A DNA stretch of 55,299 bases from a virus, in IMG/VR virus record IMGVR_UViG_3300025138_010082, positions 1-55,299 of that record; one strand, written 5' to 3'. Positions 15,764 to 24,361 of this stretch are shown here, piece by piece (position 1 is the stretch's first letter; every line of letters begins with the position of its first letter). Below the pieces are notes generated by a model. The model did no database searches. It saw nothing but the letters and a program-made list of their open reading frames with translations, and had not been told where the DNA came from. The translations under genes were made by a program, and so were the position numbers.

Positions 15764-16691
15764 TTAATTTATTTTTGATGTTTAACTTAATAATACCATT
15801 AATATTAGGTTTAATTTTTAAAAAATCAGGATGTGATAAAACATAATGACCACAAATTTTAATTAGATCTAGTTTTTGGGTATAAGGATCAAAATCAGAA
15901 TTTACCCACTTTTCCCATCTTTTAGAATCATAACATATTTTCCAAAATTTATCTATATTAATCCCCTCCTTTATGTATGAAAGGGTTTCTATAAGGCCAA
16001 ACTCCGGTGCTATATTTATTGCATCTAAACCTAAATTCATTTTTTCTTTTATAAGACCCACAGGTATATAATCACCATTATGTTCTTTTGATAATAAATT
16101 GTGGTTTTTAACTACTTGAATCATTGATGTGAGTCTGTCTCTATCATATTCCCCCGTGTTTGTGGTTTCTTTAAGGGATGTGCCTGATTGAATCACAGCA
16201 TACTTAATTTGAGCGAATATCTTTTCTTCTAATCTAACATGAAGATCATTTAACAACATATCTAATTCTTCAGGTTCAAATTTTCTTATAGCTTCTTCAG
16301 TTCCTACTTCAAATTCAATATTAGGATTTTCAGTATAACAAAATTGAATCATATCAATAGTCCATTTTAACCCATCTTCGTATAGTGAGTATTTTTTCCA
16401 TGGATCTATGTGGATCATATCTAGATATTTACAATCTTCTTTTAAAGACTTATATCCATCATCGTCTGTGTAGCCTTGTCTAGGTCCCGAATGGTCTCTT
16501 ACTAAAAATAACTTATTAGCATATTTGCTAAAGGTTTCTGTTGTCCATTTGTTAACATAACCCCCATCCCACTCTACTTGTCTTCTAGAAGGGATTAAGC
16601 CTATTTTGTTGTTAGTTTCATTACAAAACTCAATAATAGAATCTACTATGTTTTGAGACATAGGTCCTATGTAATATTTAGGATATATCAT
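15747..16691 (-). CDS. TIM-barrel protein resembling GatZ/KbaZ-type aldolase subunits
   Basis: A 314-residue protein. IGLIPSRRQVEWDGGYVN, LVRDHSGPRQG, MIHIDPWKK and IEFEVGTEEAIRKF follow the order of the GatZ/KbaZ barrel (GDHLGP, KIHLD, GTE). Those proteins are the non-catalytic partners of tagatose-bisphosphate aldolase, but homologues also sit in capsule clusters with unknown chemistry. Overlap with the phosphatase and nucleotidyltransferase genes on each side implies one pathway. The function remains a guess. Confidence 0.5.
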   Translation of the reverse strand: MIYPKYYIGPMSQNIVDSIIEFCNETNNKIGLIPSRRQVEWDGGYVNKWTTETFSKYANKLFLVRDHSGPRQGYTDDDGYKSLKEDCKYLDMIHIDPWKKYSLYEDGLKWTIDMIQFCYTENPNIEFEVGTEEAIRKFEPEELDMLLNDLHVRLEEKIFAQIKYAVIQSGTSLKETTNTGEYDRDRLTSMIQVVKNHNLLSKEHNGDYIPVGLIKEKMNLGLDAINIAPEFGLIETLSYIKEGINIDKFWKICYDSKRWEKWVNSDFDPYTQKLDLIKICGHYVLSHPDFLKIKPNINGIIKLNIKNKLNELYR

Positions 16692-18216
16692 TTAGTGTTT
16701 TATATAAGTTATATTTTCCAAAATTAAATAAAAATTTATTAAAGGGATATTCATGTAGAGGAGCCATATTAATCCAAATAATTGAACTTAATACTTTTAC
16801 CTTTTTAAGGTCATACCCATTTTCTATAATAAAATTATGTAATAAATCTTTACACCTAAGCAAAGTACTATTACATAATATATGACAATTTTTAGGTGAT
16901 GAATCATATAATTTTTTATCTACTATATCATGGTTAACCATTAAATTATGGTTTAATTTAGCTAAATCATAATATATGTCTCCAACTTCTAAATCACCAG
17001 CAAAATCTTGCCTCCAATCTATTAAACAAAAATTATCTTGTGTTTCAATTACATTATCCAAAATAAAATCACCATGGAACTGTACGGGTACACCATCACA
17101 TAACCATTCCCTATCTATTTGAGATAATATATCTTTTATAGGTGGTATTAACTCACCATTTATAATTTCAGATGTATCTGGTTTTTCTTTTAAGTATTGA
17201 TTTATTCTTTTATCTGTTTTTGTTACATAAAAGTTAAAACATTTTTTAGAAAAATTATCTACGGGTTTATGTTTCCATAAATTATCTTTAGTCCATTTTA
17301 AAAAGGAATTAAATGTATTTTCATTTACAGATTTTGCAAACAAATCACCTTCTGCTTTTTTATATTTATAAAAATTAGGAGTATATGCTAGCATATCGGG
17401 GACTAATCCCTTTAACATTGAAGCTCTTTTTACTCTATTTTTATTTATGTTTTTATCTGCAAAGAATTTTACTACAAAATTATCAAAAAAGTATATAGAT
17501 TCATTACTTTTATCTAATACTTTTATACTACTACCAAAATATTCTCTTGTTTTATTTAATTCTGTGGTATTTCCTATGTCTAACCAGTTATTTATCTTGT
17601 GAAAATTAAAAGTAACCTTATTTAGCATTTCATTTATTACGTGAACATCTGAAAGTGAATTGTTGTGTGGTAATGTTTCTAATTTGCCCCAAAACAATTT
17701 ATAGTCTTTTATCCCACATAATCCTATATAAGGATAATCAAAATTGATTTCTCCCTTTTCTGTGATAGTATCTACCCAACCATTGTTTGTCCTTATAGTT
17801 CTATATTGTGATGTTTCTTCTTTATAGGCCCCAGCACACCAATTATGTTCTAAATTAGGTATTATATCTTCTTTAGTTAAAATAGTATCACTAGCATGAA
17901 ATATAAAGGGACATTGTAGTTCATTTTTAGCTTGTAATATAGAATGTCCTAAACTACTACCTTGATCTTTAAAGTTGTCTACCTTAATAAAGGTAAAATG
18001 TTTATGGGGATATGTTAACTTTAAAAATTCTTTTACATAAGATCCAAAATGTCCTAATGTAATTACAAATGAAGTATCTTCAGGATAATATTCTATAATA
18101 TGGGAGATAGCAGGTTTATCGCCTATTCTTACTAAAGACTTATTAGTAAAATCAGTTAATTTACCTAATCTACTTCCTATACCACTTGTTGTTATTAATA
18201 CCTTATAATCTACCAT
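16678..18216 (-). CDS. Sugar nucleotidyltransferase fused to small-molecule kinase
   Basis: A 512-residue two-domain enzyme. Residues ~1-225 form a nucleotidyltransferase (ITTSGIGSRLGKLTDFTNKS; HASDTILT as the metal site; NNWLDIGNTTEL near its end). Residues ~235-512 form an aminoglycoside/choline-kinase-like phosphotransferase with QFHGDFILDNVI (catalytic HGD...N) and FCLIDWRQDF (metal site). Together they could phosphorylate a sugar or alcohol and then activate it with a nucleotide. The next genes are a barrel protein and a phosphatase, consistent with a heptose-like or other unusual donor. The substrate is not known. Confidence 0.8.
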   Translation of the reverse strand: MVDYKVLITTSGIGSRLGKLTDFTNKSLVRIGDKPAISHIIEYYPEDTSFVITLGHFGSYVKEFLKLTYPHKHFTFIKVDNFKDQGSSLGHSILQAKNELQCPFIFHASDTILTKEDIIPNLEHNWCAGAYKEETSQYRTIRTNNGWVDTITEKGEINFDYPYIGLCGIKDYKLFWGKLETLPHNNSLSDVHVINEMLNKVTFNFHKINNWLDIGNTTELNKTREYFGSSIKVLDKSNESIYFFDNFVVKFFADKNINKNRVKRASMLKGLVPDMLAYTPNFYKYKKAEGDLFAKSVNENTFNSFLKWTKDNLWKHKPVDNFSKKCFNFYVTKTDKRINQYLKEKPDTSEIINGELIPPIKDILSQIDREWLCDGVPVQFHGDFILDNVIETQDNFCLIDWRQDFAGDLEVGDIYYDLAKLNHNLMVNHDIVDKKLYDSSPKNCHILCNSTLLRCKDLLHNFIIENGYDLKKVKVLSSIIWINMAPLHEYPFNKFLFNFGKYNLYKTLNDIS

Positions 18217-18550
18217 ATTTATCTTCTAATCTTACAATGTCATCTTCACCAAAATACTCACCCATTTGAACTTCAATAAAAATTAAATCTTTTTCTGTAT
18301 TGTTTGTTATTTGGTGTTTTGCTTCAGTAGGTACATGTATAATTTGTCCTTTAGATACTTGTGTTTTGTCTCCATTTAGATTTAATTCTCCTGCGCCTTG
18401 TACTACAACCCACACTTCTTCTCTTTTAAAATGGTATTGGTAACTTGGTGCTTGACCTGGTTTAATGATAATTTGTTTTACTTTACAGTAATCAGTGTCT
18501 AATAAATTTTCAAATGTACCCCAAGGGCGTGTTTCTTTATAATTCGTCAT
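18203..18550 (-). CDS. Cupin, C-terminal domain of type II mannose-6-phosphate isomerase
   Basis: A 115-residue single cupin almost colinear with the isomerase domain of bifunctional ManC: RPWGTFENL, KQIIIKPGQAPSYQYH, EEVWVVVQGAGEL, HVPTEAKHQITN, IEVQMGEYFGEDDIVR, EDKYGR. It probably interconverts fructose-6-phosphate and mannose-6-phosphate, feeding the GDP-mannose used by Gmd. No separate GMP domain is attached; the nucleotidyltransferase fusion downstream could be a partner but is not a clear ManC. Confidence 0.85.
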   Translation of the reverse strand: MTNYKETRPWGTFENLLDTDYCKVKQIIIKPGQAPSYQYHFKREEVWVVVQGAGELNLNGDKTQVSKGQIIHVPTEAKHQITNNTEKDLIFIEVQMGEYFGEDDIVRLEDKYGRL

Positions 18551-18551
18551 G

Positions 18552-19187
18552 TTAGTTAAATTTATAATTAAAAATTTGTAGATCTTTTTTATACCATTCG
18601 GATACTATATCTATAGTTTCATTATCATAATATGTAGTATATTTATTGTAAGAATTTTTAGTATAGTGGCCTAATTTTTGATGGGGTATATTAATTTTAT
18701 TGCATAAAATTTCCCAATCATTATCTATATTTTCAACTTTTCCTATAAAATCTAAATTTAAAATATTATCTTTGGGGGTACTAAATAAACCTGATTGAGT
18801 TTGAAAATGTAATTTTTTAGGATTTCCGTTTTTATTAAAAATACCTTCTTTTACTAAATCTTTAAAATTAGGGTATACAGATAAAAATGTATCATACCAA
18901 TATGAAACTAATCTACTAAAAGGATTTCTAACAAATATAAATTTGAAATATAAATTTAATTCTTTATCAGTTATATTTTGTAACCAATTATTAAATTCTT
19001 TTGGGTTATCTTTTTGAATAATCCATCCTCCCAGGGGTTGTAAATTTCTTCTAAAAATAGATGTTCCTGCTGCTTTTCCAGGTTTAAAATAAATTAATTT
19101 TGATGTTGGGTTGACACAAATACTCCTTAATATATCATAATTATAATCTCTTTTTAATCTTAAATAATCTGTATATCTATTGTCCAT
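18552..19187 (-). CDS. Sulfotransferase (PAPS-dependent)
   Basis: A 211-residue sulfotransferase of the carbohydrate/heparan type. The 5'-phosphosulfate loop is FKPGKAAGTSI (residues ~34-44) and the 3'-phosphate site is FVRNPFSRLVSYW with Arg87 and Ser91. It would move sulfate from PAPS to a sugar hydroxyl. An APS kinase that makes PAPS is encoded about 550 bases upstream in the same operon, which strengthens the call. Cytoplasmic, no signal peptide. Confidence 0.85.
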   Translation of the reverse strand: MDNRYTDYLRLKRDYNYDILRSICVNPTSKLIYFKPGKAAGTSIFRRNLQPLGGWIIQKDNPKEFNNWLQNITDKELNLYFKFIFVRNPFSRLVSYWYDTFLSVYPNFKDLVKEGIFNKNGNPKKLHFQTQSGLFSTPKDNILNLDFIGKVENIDNDWEILCNKINIPHQKLGHYTKNSYNKYTTYYDNETIDIVSEWYKKDLQIFNYKFN

Positions 19188-19198
19188 TTTTTAATTTT

Positions 19199-19723
19199 TT
19201 ATGATGAAAAAACAACTCCATATAACTCAAGTAATTCAACTTTATATTCTTCACATATCCTTCTTACTCTATCTTTTAAATTAATAAATAATTCTACATC
19301 ATTTTGAATATTAGTATAAAGATCTTCAGCGTCAAGCATTATATGTTTAATTTTACCTGTATCAAATAATTTACTTAAATTAAGTACACCTTTTAATGTT
19401 TCTATTTTAGGTACAAAACTTACTCCTTCTGGTAACATTTCACATATTAAATTTACTTCAGCTATTTCTTCAATGTTTGAAGTAGCAAAATACTTAATAT
19501 TATTATATTTTCTAGTAAACGCTATTGCTTCGTCAAGATTTGATGATGGTAAAGGTGGTTTACTTCTTCCTTTGGGATAATCTAAAAATACATCATAGGG
19601 AACATTTACAAATTCTTCTAGTTGTTTTGAATCTTTTACATGAGCCATGTTAATTCTAATGACTACACCTTTTAGTTTTTTAAATTGATCTAATTGTGTT
19701 AAGTGGTTTGAAATTAAAAGCAT
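19199..19723 (-). CDS. Barrel protein resembling HpcH/citrate-lyase or pyruvate-kinase folds
   Basis: A 174-residue protein with VVIRINMAHV, FLDYPKGRSKPP, FVPKIETLKGVLNLSKL and IMLDAEDLYTNI. The KIE...GV...IMLDxEDL order matches phosphoenolpyruvate/pyruvate barrel enzymes. It is shorter than those families (~280 or more residues). It lies between APS kinase and sulfotransferase genes. Substrate unknown; it may be a lyase or aldolase acting on a keto-acid sugar. Confidence 0.5.
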   Translation of the reverse strand: MLLISNHLTQLDQFKKLKGVVIRINMAHVKDSKQLEEFVNVPYDVFLDYPKGRSKPPLPSSNLDEAIAFTRKYNNIKYFATSNIEEIAEVNLICEMLPEGVSFVPKIETLKGVLNLSKLFDTGKIKHIMLDAEDLYTNIQNDVELFINLKDRVRRICEEYKVELLELYGVVFSS

Positions 19724-19734
19724 AATTAATTGTT

Positions 19735-20160
19735 TTAAAAGTTAAATTTAATTTTATTTAAACATTGGTTTATTGTTAATTGAGTTGTGTCTATATCAAT
19801 AAAATCTTCAGTAGGGGGTTCATATTCATTGGTAAAGAAATTTTCTCTACCCCTAATTTTTGTTGTGTGGACATATATTTCAGTAACGTTATTTGTTTGT
19901 TTTAATGAGTTTCTTATATGTTTATAAGGAGCAACCACAGAAACTACGGGTGTAAAATCTTTATTATCTAAAAATCTACATAAATCTAAAACTGAGTTCA
20001 TGTTTTTTTCTCTACCTTTTATAGTATAATCATAATTTTGAAATATATCTCTAAGTTCGTCTCCATCAATATGGATACAATTATCACTACATTTTTTTAT
20101 CATTGCTTTGGCTAATGTAGTTTTACCTGCTCCCGGTTGTCCTGTAAACCAATATATCAT
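19735..20160 (-). CDS. cysC: Adenylylsulfate (APS) kinase-like
   Basis: A 141-residue P-loop kinase: WFTGQPGAGKTTLAKAM at the start, then IHIDGDELRDIF (the DGDxxR motif of CysC), KNMNSVLDLCRFLD, VVAPYKHIRNSL, and YEPPTEDFIDIDTT. It would phosphorylate APS to PAPS. It is ~50 residues shorter than bacterial CysC, mainly after the R-x-N region. The sulfotransferase two genes downstream gives it a partner. No ATP sulfurylase is recognised, so APS would be host-derived, unless the adjacent HxGH enzyme contributes. Confidence 0.75.
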   Translation of the reverse strand: MIYWFTGQPGAGKTTLAKAMIKKCSDNCIHIDGDELRDIFQNYDYTIKGREKNMNSVLDLCRFLDNKDFTPVVSVVAPYKHIRNSLKQTNNVTEIYVHTTKIRGRENFFTNEYEPPTEDFIDIDTTQLTINQCLNKIKFNF

Positions 20161-20507
20161 TTTTGTTTGTTTCGTATTTTCGTTGCTGAGATTTTTTTAA
20201 TATCTTGTGGTGGGGTGTGTTCAATAATATCATATCCTACTGTTCTACCATAATTTACAGACTCAATAGGGGGTATTATAATAGTTTTTACTGTGCCTTG
20301 ATCTATTAAATCTTTTAATTGATTATCTATATTTTGTTTAACTTCTTCTGTGGGATATGGATTTTTTTCTGGTTCTAAATCATGAATATCCATAATTGCT
20401 ATACAAACCTTTTTCCCTATATCCAATCTCTGTTGTATTAGCCATTTATGGCCTTTATGAAAAGGTTGATATCTTCCCACAAATAATGAATATCTACTAT
20501 TATACAT
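20157..20507 (-). CDS. HxGH nucleotidyltransferase (NMN/cytidylyl-type)
   Basis: A 116-residue nucleotidyltransferase with GRYQPFHKGHKWLI (HxGH) and the closing ISATKIR motif. GR-Y-QPFHKGH is closest to NadM-type NMN adenylyltransferases, though small cytidylyltransferases share both motifs. It lies between a small membrane protein and APS kinase with 4-8 base overlaps. Its role in the glycan operon is unclear: it could supply a nucleotide-activated alcohol or NAD. ATP sulfurylase activity is less likely since that family uses a QxRNPxHxGH motif. Confidence 0.7.
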   Translation of the reverse strand: MYNSRYSLFVGRYQPFHKGHKWLIQQRLDIGKKVCIAIMDIHDLEPEKNPYPTEEVKQNIDNQLKDLIDQGTVKTIIIPPIESVNYGRTVGYDIIEHTPPQDIKKISATKIRNKQK

Positions 20508-20652
20508 TTTTTCTATTTTTATACTGGTAAACTAATATTGATAAACCAACTGCTACTAATATATCTGCAATTGGTGGTACTGAAGGCCACCCAAAATTCC
20601 AAATACTAACTAGTAAAAGCCATATAAACCATATTGTGTTAAATTGTTTCAT
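20500..20652 (-). CDS. Small two-span membrane protein (50 aa)
   Basis: Translated by hand: 50 residues, starting MKQFNTIWFIWLLLVSIWNF, then GWPSVPPIADILVAVGLSIL and a basic end. Two hydrophobic spans are separated by a proline turn. The ATG at 20652 lies four bases after the upstream stop and the TAA overlaps the next ATG as ATGTATAA, supporting a real gene. Function unknown. Confidence 0.65.
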   Translation of the reverse strand: MKQFNTIWFIWLLLVSIWNFGWPSVPPIADILVAVGLSILVYQYKNRKNV

Positions 20653-20656
20653 ATTA

Positions 20657-22300
20657 TTATAATTTATTAGTTTTAGACACTAAAATATTATATTGGGGAA
20701 AATATAAATAATCAATATTAGTCCCAAGAAAACAATTAATAGCATGTTCTGGAGTTTCTACTATAGGTTCTCTATCATTAAAACTTGTATTTAATAAAAT
20801 AGGGACTCCTGTTTTTTTCTTCCATTTTTTAATGAAGTTATAATACCATTTATTACTTTTTTCTGTAACTGTTTGTAATCTACCAGTTCCATCTAAATGG
20901 ACTACTGCTGGGACTTTATCTTTTGCTTCTTCTTTAAAAGGTAATACAAAACTCATATAGGGACTTTCTATGTCTCTTACAAACCAATCTTTAACGTCTT
21001 CTTTTAAAATAGAGGGGGCAAAAGGTCTAAACCATTGTCTATGTTTAACTTTATCATTGATTAGATCTTTCATTTTAGGACTTCTTGGATCTGTAATGAT
21101 ACTCCTATTGCCTAATGCTCTTCTTCCTGATTCGGCCCCTTCATTAAATATAGATATTATATTTTGTTGATTTAATAAATCTAAAACTTGTTCATCTGTT
21201 GTTTTAGTATAGTTAATAGAGGGGTGTTTTAAGGCTTCTAAGACTTCTTCTTCATTATAGGATGTTCCTAAATAAGTAGGACTAACATCATCCCACTTTA
21301 CCCTAGGTTTATCAAGTATTTGGTGCCATACAAATTGGGCACTTCCTATTGAAAGACCACCATCATAAGGTACGGGACAAACATACATATTTTTAACCCC
21401 AAACCAATCATACATTTTACCCATCATTACAGAATTTAATACTACCCCGCCTGCAAAGCATATATTTTTGGGGTTATATTTATCTATAAAAGGTTTTATT
21501 ATTTTATAAGCTACCTTTTCAGTTGCTAGTTGAATAGATGCCGCTACATCAAATTTCTCTTTTTCACTTTTTTCTATTAAAGGTTTATATTTTTTAACAT
21601 TAGCATAAGTAGGGGCACTAGGTCCACCTCCCCCCTTTAAAAAGGCATCATAAAAGTCTTCCCAATATTTAGGGATTCCCGCAGAGGCCATAGCCATTAC
21701 TGTTCCCCCCGCAAAACCATGGGGATGACCATCTGATAGGCCAAATAAATCCCTAGTGTAAACCCTCCAAGGTGAACCCAAGGTTAATTCACCCATTGGG
21801 ATTCTTTTTATTGGTTTTATTTTATTTCCTTTACCTTCCCAAAAAGTAAATGCTGTTGAAAATGTATTTGAATTGTCTGGTTCATTAGTTATATCGTTAG
21901 GATCTGTTTTTTCAGTGCCACTACCATCTATAGTTATAATTAAAGCTTCATCATAATTACTAGAAAAGAAAGCATTAGCTGCATGAGCTTGGTGATGTCC
22001 TATAACAAAATACTCTCCACCATTTTCTTTTAAAATTGATTTCATTATGTCCTCAGCTTCTTTTTTTCCGCATTGGGGTTGATATTTCCCCCCTCTACCC
22101 CCTGGATTTCCGTGAGTAAAATACTTAATATTATTTAAGTCGGGTAATCTTTGCAAAGCCATTTCTAATCCATCTCCTAAGGGTTCTTTTTCCCTAATAA
22201 ATCTTTCTAATTCTTCATGTATAATAGGTATACCATTTTCTAATAAACAATAACTTACATCATGGCCTGATTGAAATCCTAAAATCTTGTCTGTTTTCAT
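20657..22300 (-). CDS. Carbamoyltransferase (NodU/CmcH family)
   Basis: A 547-residue enzyme that carbamoylates hydroxyl groups of sugars or antibiotics using carbamoyl phosphate and ATP. N-terminal Kae1-like domain: GFQSGHDVSYCLLENG, GHHQAHAANAFFSS (metal His), ITIDGSGTE, FAGGVVLNSVM. C-terminal YrdC-like carbamoylation domain: AESGRRALGNRSIITDPR, FRPFAPSIL, LLNTSFNDREPIVETPEHAI. Full length for the family. With the sulfotransferase and methyltransferase it forms a decorating set for the phage-made glycan. Confidence 0.93.
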   Translation of the reverse strand: MKTDKILGFQSGHDVSYCLLENGIPIIHEELERFIREKEPLGDGLEMALQRLPDLNNIKYFTHGNPGGRGGKYQPQCGKKEAEDIMKSILKENGGEYFVIGHHQAHAANAFFSSNYDEALIITIDGSGTEKTDPNDITNEPDNSNTFSTAFTFWEGKGNKIKPIKRIPMGELTLGSPWRVYTRDLFGLSDGHPHGFAGGTVMAMASAGIPKYWEDFYDAFLKGGGGPSAPTYANVKKYKPLIEKSEKEKFDVAASIQLATEKVAYKIIKPFIDKYNPKNICFAGGVVLNSVMMGKMYDWFGVKNMYVCPVPYDGGLSIGSAQFVWHQILDKPRVKWDDVSPTYLGTSYNEEEVLEALKHPSINYTKTTDEQVLDLLNQQNIISIFNEGAESGRRALGNRSIITDPRSPKMKDLINDKVKHRQWFRPFAPSILKEDVKDWFVRDIESPYMSFVLPFKEEAKDKVPAVVHLDGTGRLQTVTEKSNKWYYNFIKKWKKKTGVPILLNTSFNDREPIVETPEHAINCFLGTNIDYLYFPQYNILVSKTNKL

Positions 22301-22710
22301 TTTATAAAAGTTTTATCTAATTTTTGCCCCTCATAAGGACCAGTTTTATATTCATATACAATTGTATCTTCTTCTAATATTTCATACGTGTGTCCACCAT
22401 ATAATGTATAGCTTGCATCTCCTACTTCTAGTATAGGGGTTGCTATAATGTTATCATCTATATCATAAAATATACATTTAACTTTTCCTTTAATCACTAC
22501 CCAAGATTCTTGGGCTATTTGTTCAGGATAATGTCTATCTTTTGTAATATGTTTATGGGGAGGGAATGTCTTACCTTTTTCCATTTTTAAAGTAGCACAT
22601 TGTATAAAATTATCTTCAGGTATAACTTCCGTTCTGCTTTCTATTTCTGATAATCTATTTATAACATGTAATAACTTATTTGGTTTTATTTTTGAGTATA
22701 TTTTTTCCAT
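22297..22710 (-). CDS. Cupin-fold protein of surface-glycan clusters
   Basis: A 137-residue cupin: FPPHKHITKDRHYPEQ (metal-binding histidines), ESWVVIKGKVKCIFYD, LEVGDASYTLYGGHTYEIL, and EYKTGPYEGQKLDK. This subtype occurs beside glycosyltransferases in capsule loci and may be a sugar isomerase or epimerase; no activity is certain. ATGA overlap with the carbamoyltransferase gene links their translation. Confidence 0.7.
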   Translation of the reverse strand: MEKIYSKIKPNKLLHVINRLSEIESRTEVIPEDNFIQCATLKMEKGKTFPPHKHITKDRHYPEQIAQESWVVIKGKVKCIFYDIDDNIIATPILEVGDASYTLYGGHTYEILEEDTIVYEYKTGPYEGQKLDKTFIK

Positions 22711-23600
22711 CTATTTAAAAAGTTTTGTTCGTTATATTTTATATAATTGTCTTTTGCTATTTGGGAACATTCGGTATAAAAATTTGCATCTGTTTTCAAC
22801 ATTGTAAGTTTTTCTTTTGCAGTAGCCAAATCCCCTAACTTAACTGTTAAATCTGGATGGCATTTTTCTTGTGTGTCTAATCCCTCATAACCAATACAAG
22901 GAATGCCTAAATAAGCGCAATTTAAAGCGAATGTACCCGCAGCGTGTGTACGCATCATATGAACACCATACTTAAATTTATTAAGCGTTTTAATCCATTC
23001 TACCCAACTCATGTAAGATAAATGGTTTAAGTTAGGCATTTGTTCTTCACCTTCAATTTTTCTACCCATACTGGGAATATAAATAGGACAATCTGCTTCT
23101 TGTGCTGTTATATATGAATCAAAGCCACCATACCAGCTACAAAAATTACCTCCAATCATTATATTATTTCTTTCTACCCGGGGTAAATCTTTAATAGAAT
23201 CTTCAATTATTAAGCTAGGTAAAATTTTACATTCTTTACCTGTCAAACCTTCATAATATCTTTTATCTGACTCATTGTGTACAAACATAAAATCAGCTTC
23301 TTGTATAGTATTAAAATACCATATTTGTTGATTTAGGGGATAATCCTGCCAAAACCAATTAGGGCCCTCTTGCATTACAGCTGTTTTATTACAATATTGT
23401 TTTATTTTATTTAAATTAAATTGTGGGTTTTTCTTTGGTATAATAACAATTCCTAAATCATATTGTTGGTTGGGTGGTTGGTTTATATTCCAATGGTCTG
23501 CTTCTAGTGAACATACCCATGCTAAATCTGTTCGCATATTAGGGTTATCTCTAGATACTTTGCCTTGGTAATTTCCCTCTGTAAAAAATGCTATTTTCAT
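22686..23600 (-). CDS. Putative GT-B glycosyltransferase
   Basis: A 304-residue protein. It starts with MKIAFFTEGNYQGKVSRDNP, has a central region naming likely acceptor loops (MQEGPNWFWQDYPLNQQ), then NIMIGGNFCSWYGGFD. Its last third (HAAGTFALNCAYLGIPCIGY, LTVKLGD) looks like the donor-binding C-terminal Rossmann half of GT-B enzymes. I cannot name the family. Confidence 0.6.
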   Translation of the reverse strand: MKIAFFTEGNYQGKVSRDNPNMRTDLAWVCSLEADHWNINQPPNQQYDLGIVIIPKKNPQFNLNKIKQYCNKTAVMQEGPNWFWQDYPLNQQIWYFNTIQEADFMFVHNESDKRYYEGLTGKECKILPSLIIEDSIKDLPRVERNNIMIGGNFCSWYGGFDSYITAQEADCPIYIPSMGRKIEGEEQMPNLNHLSYMSWVEWIKTLNKFKYGVHMMRTHAAGTFALNCAYLGIPCIGYEGLDTQEKCHPDLTVKLGDLATAKEKLTMLKTDANFYTECSQIAKDNYIKYNEQNFLNRWKKYTQK

Positions 23601-24361
23601 TTATATAATTCTTTATATGTTCTTTCCATCCAATAATCTACATGTCTATTATTGGGGGGTATAGCATTAAAATGATAGATCCACCCTGCTTCTAAAAACC
23701 TTAATTCATCGGGGAACCAAGAATGTCCAGGAATATGTAGAAGATTTTTTCGAAATAAATCTTGAAGATTATAAGCCTCAGGCATATATATTGTATTAAC
23801 AGAATTTTGTTGAGTCAAATAATTTATAATAGTTTGGTCGGTTCCTGCCTTTATTTGTTCATTTAATTGGTTTATTTTGATTATATTAGCAGTATAATAT
23901 TCTTGAACTTTAGTGTAAAAGGGAATGTGTTTTTTACTTGTTATTTGAAAACCACCATTAAAATATTTCCATGGTTTAACTTGAGGTTCATTAGGAAATA
24001 AATTGTCTCCCCATTGTTTAATACTTCTAGTTGTCCACTCATAACACCCATTATTAACTACTACTCCAAATTTACCTTCTGTTTCATTAAAAAAATTAGG
24101 ACAATCTGGGTGTATAATAGTGTCAGCATCAACTATTAATACTTGTTCATATTCTACTTCATTATGTTTTAATATGTCATGAACCCAATAACGTTGTAAT
24201 GTTATTTTAAATTCATTGGGATCCATAATAGGTTCATCCCATTCTATAACTTTTACATCATCATATTGTTCTGACCATTTTTGCCAACTTTTAACAGAAT
24301 AATGGTAAGGGGTATTTCTGTCGTTTCCTGTGTTTATGTTTGGTATAAAAATTATATTCAT
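23597..24361 (-). CDS. Putative GT-A glycosyltransferase
   Basis: A 254-residue protein with VLIVDADTIIHPDCPNFF, a classic DxD metal site, and later KYFNGGFQITSKKH and AGTDQTIINYL, the pattern of GT8-like and related retaining enzymes where the second acid and donor-loop lie. It overlaps neighbours by four bases at both ends. Confidence 0.7.
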   Translation of the reverse strand: MNIIFIPNINTGNDRNTPYHYSVKSWQKWSEQYDDVKVIEWDEPIMDPNEFKITLQRYWVHDILKHNEVEYEQVLIVDADTIIHPDCPNFFNETEGKFGVVVNNGCYEWTTRSIKQWGDNLFPNEPQVKPWKYFNGGFQITSKKHIPFYTKVQEYYTANIIKINQLNEQIKAGTDQTIINYLTQQNSVNTIYMPEAYNLQDLFRKNLLHIPGHSWFPDELRFLEAGWIYHFNAIPPNNRHVDYWMERTYKELYK

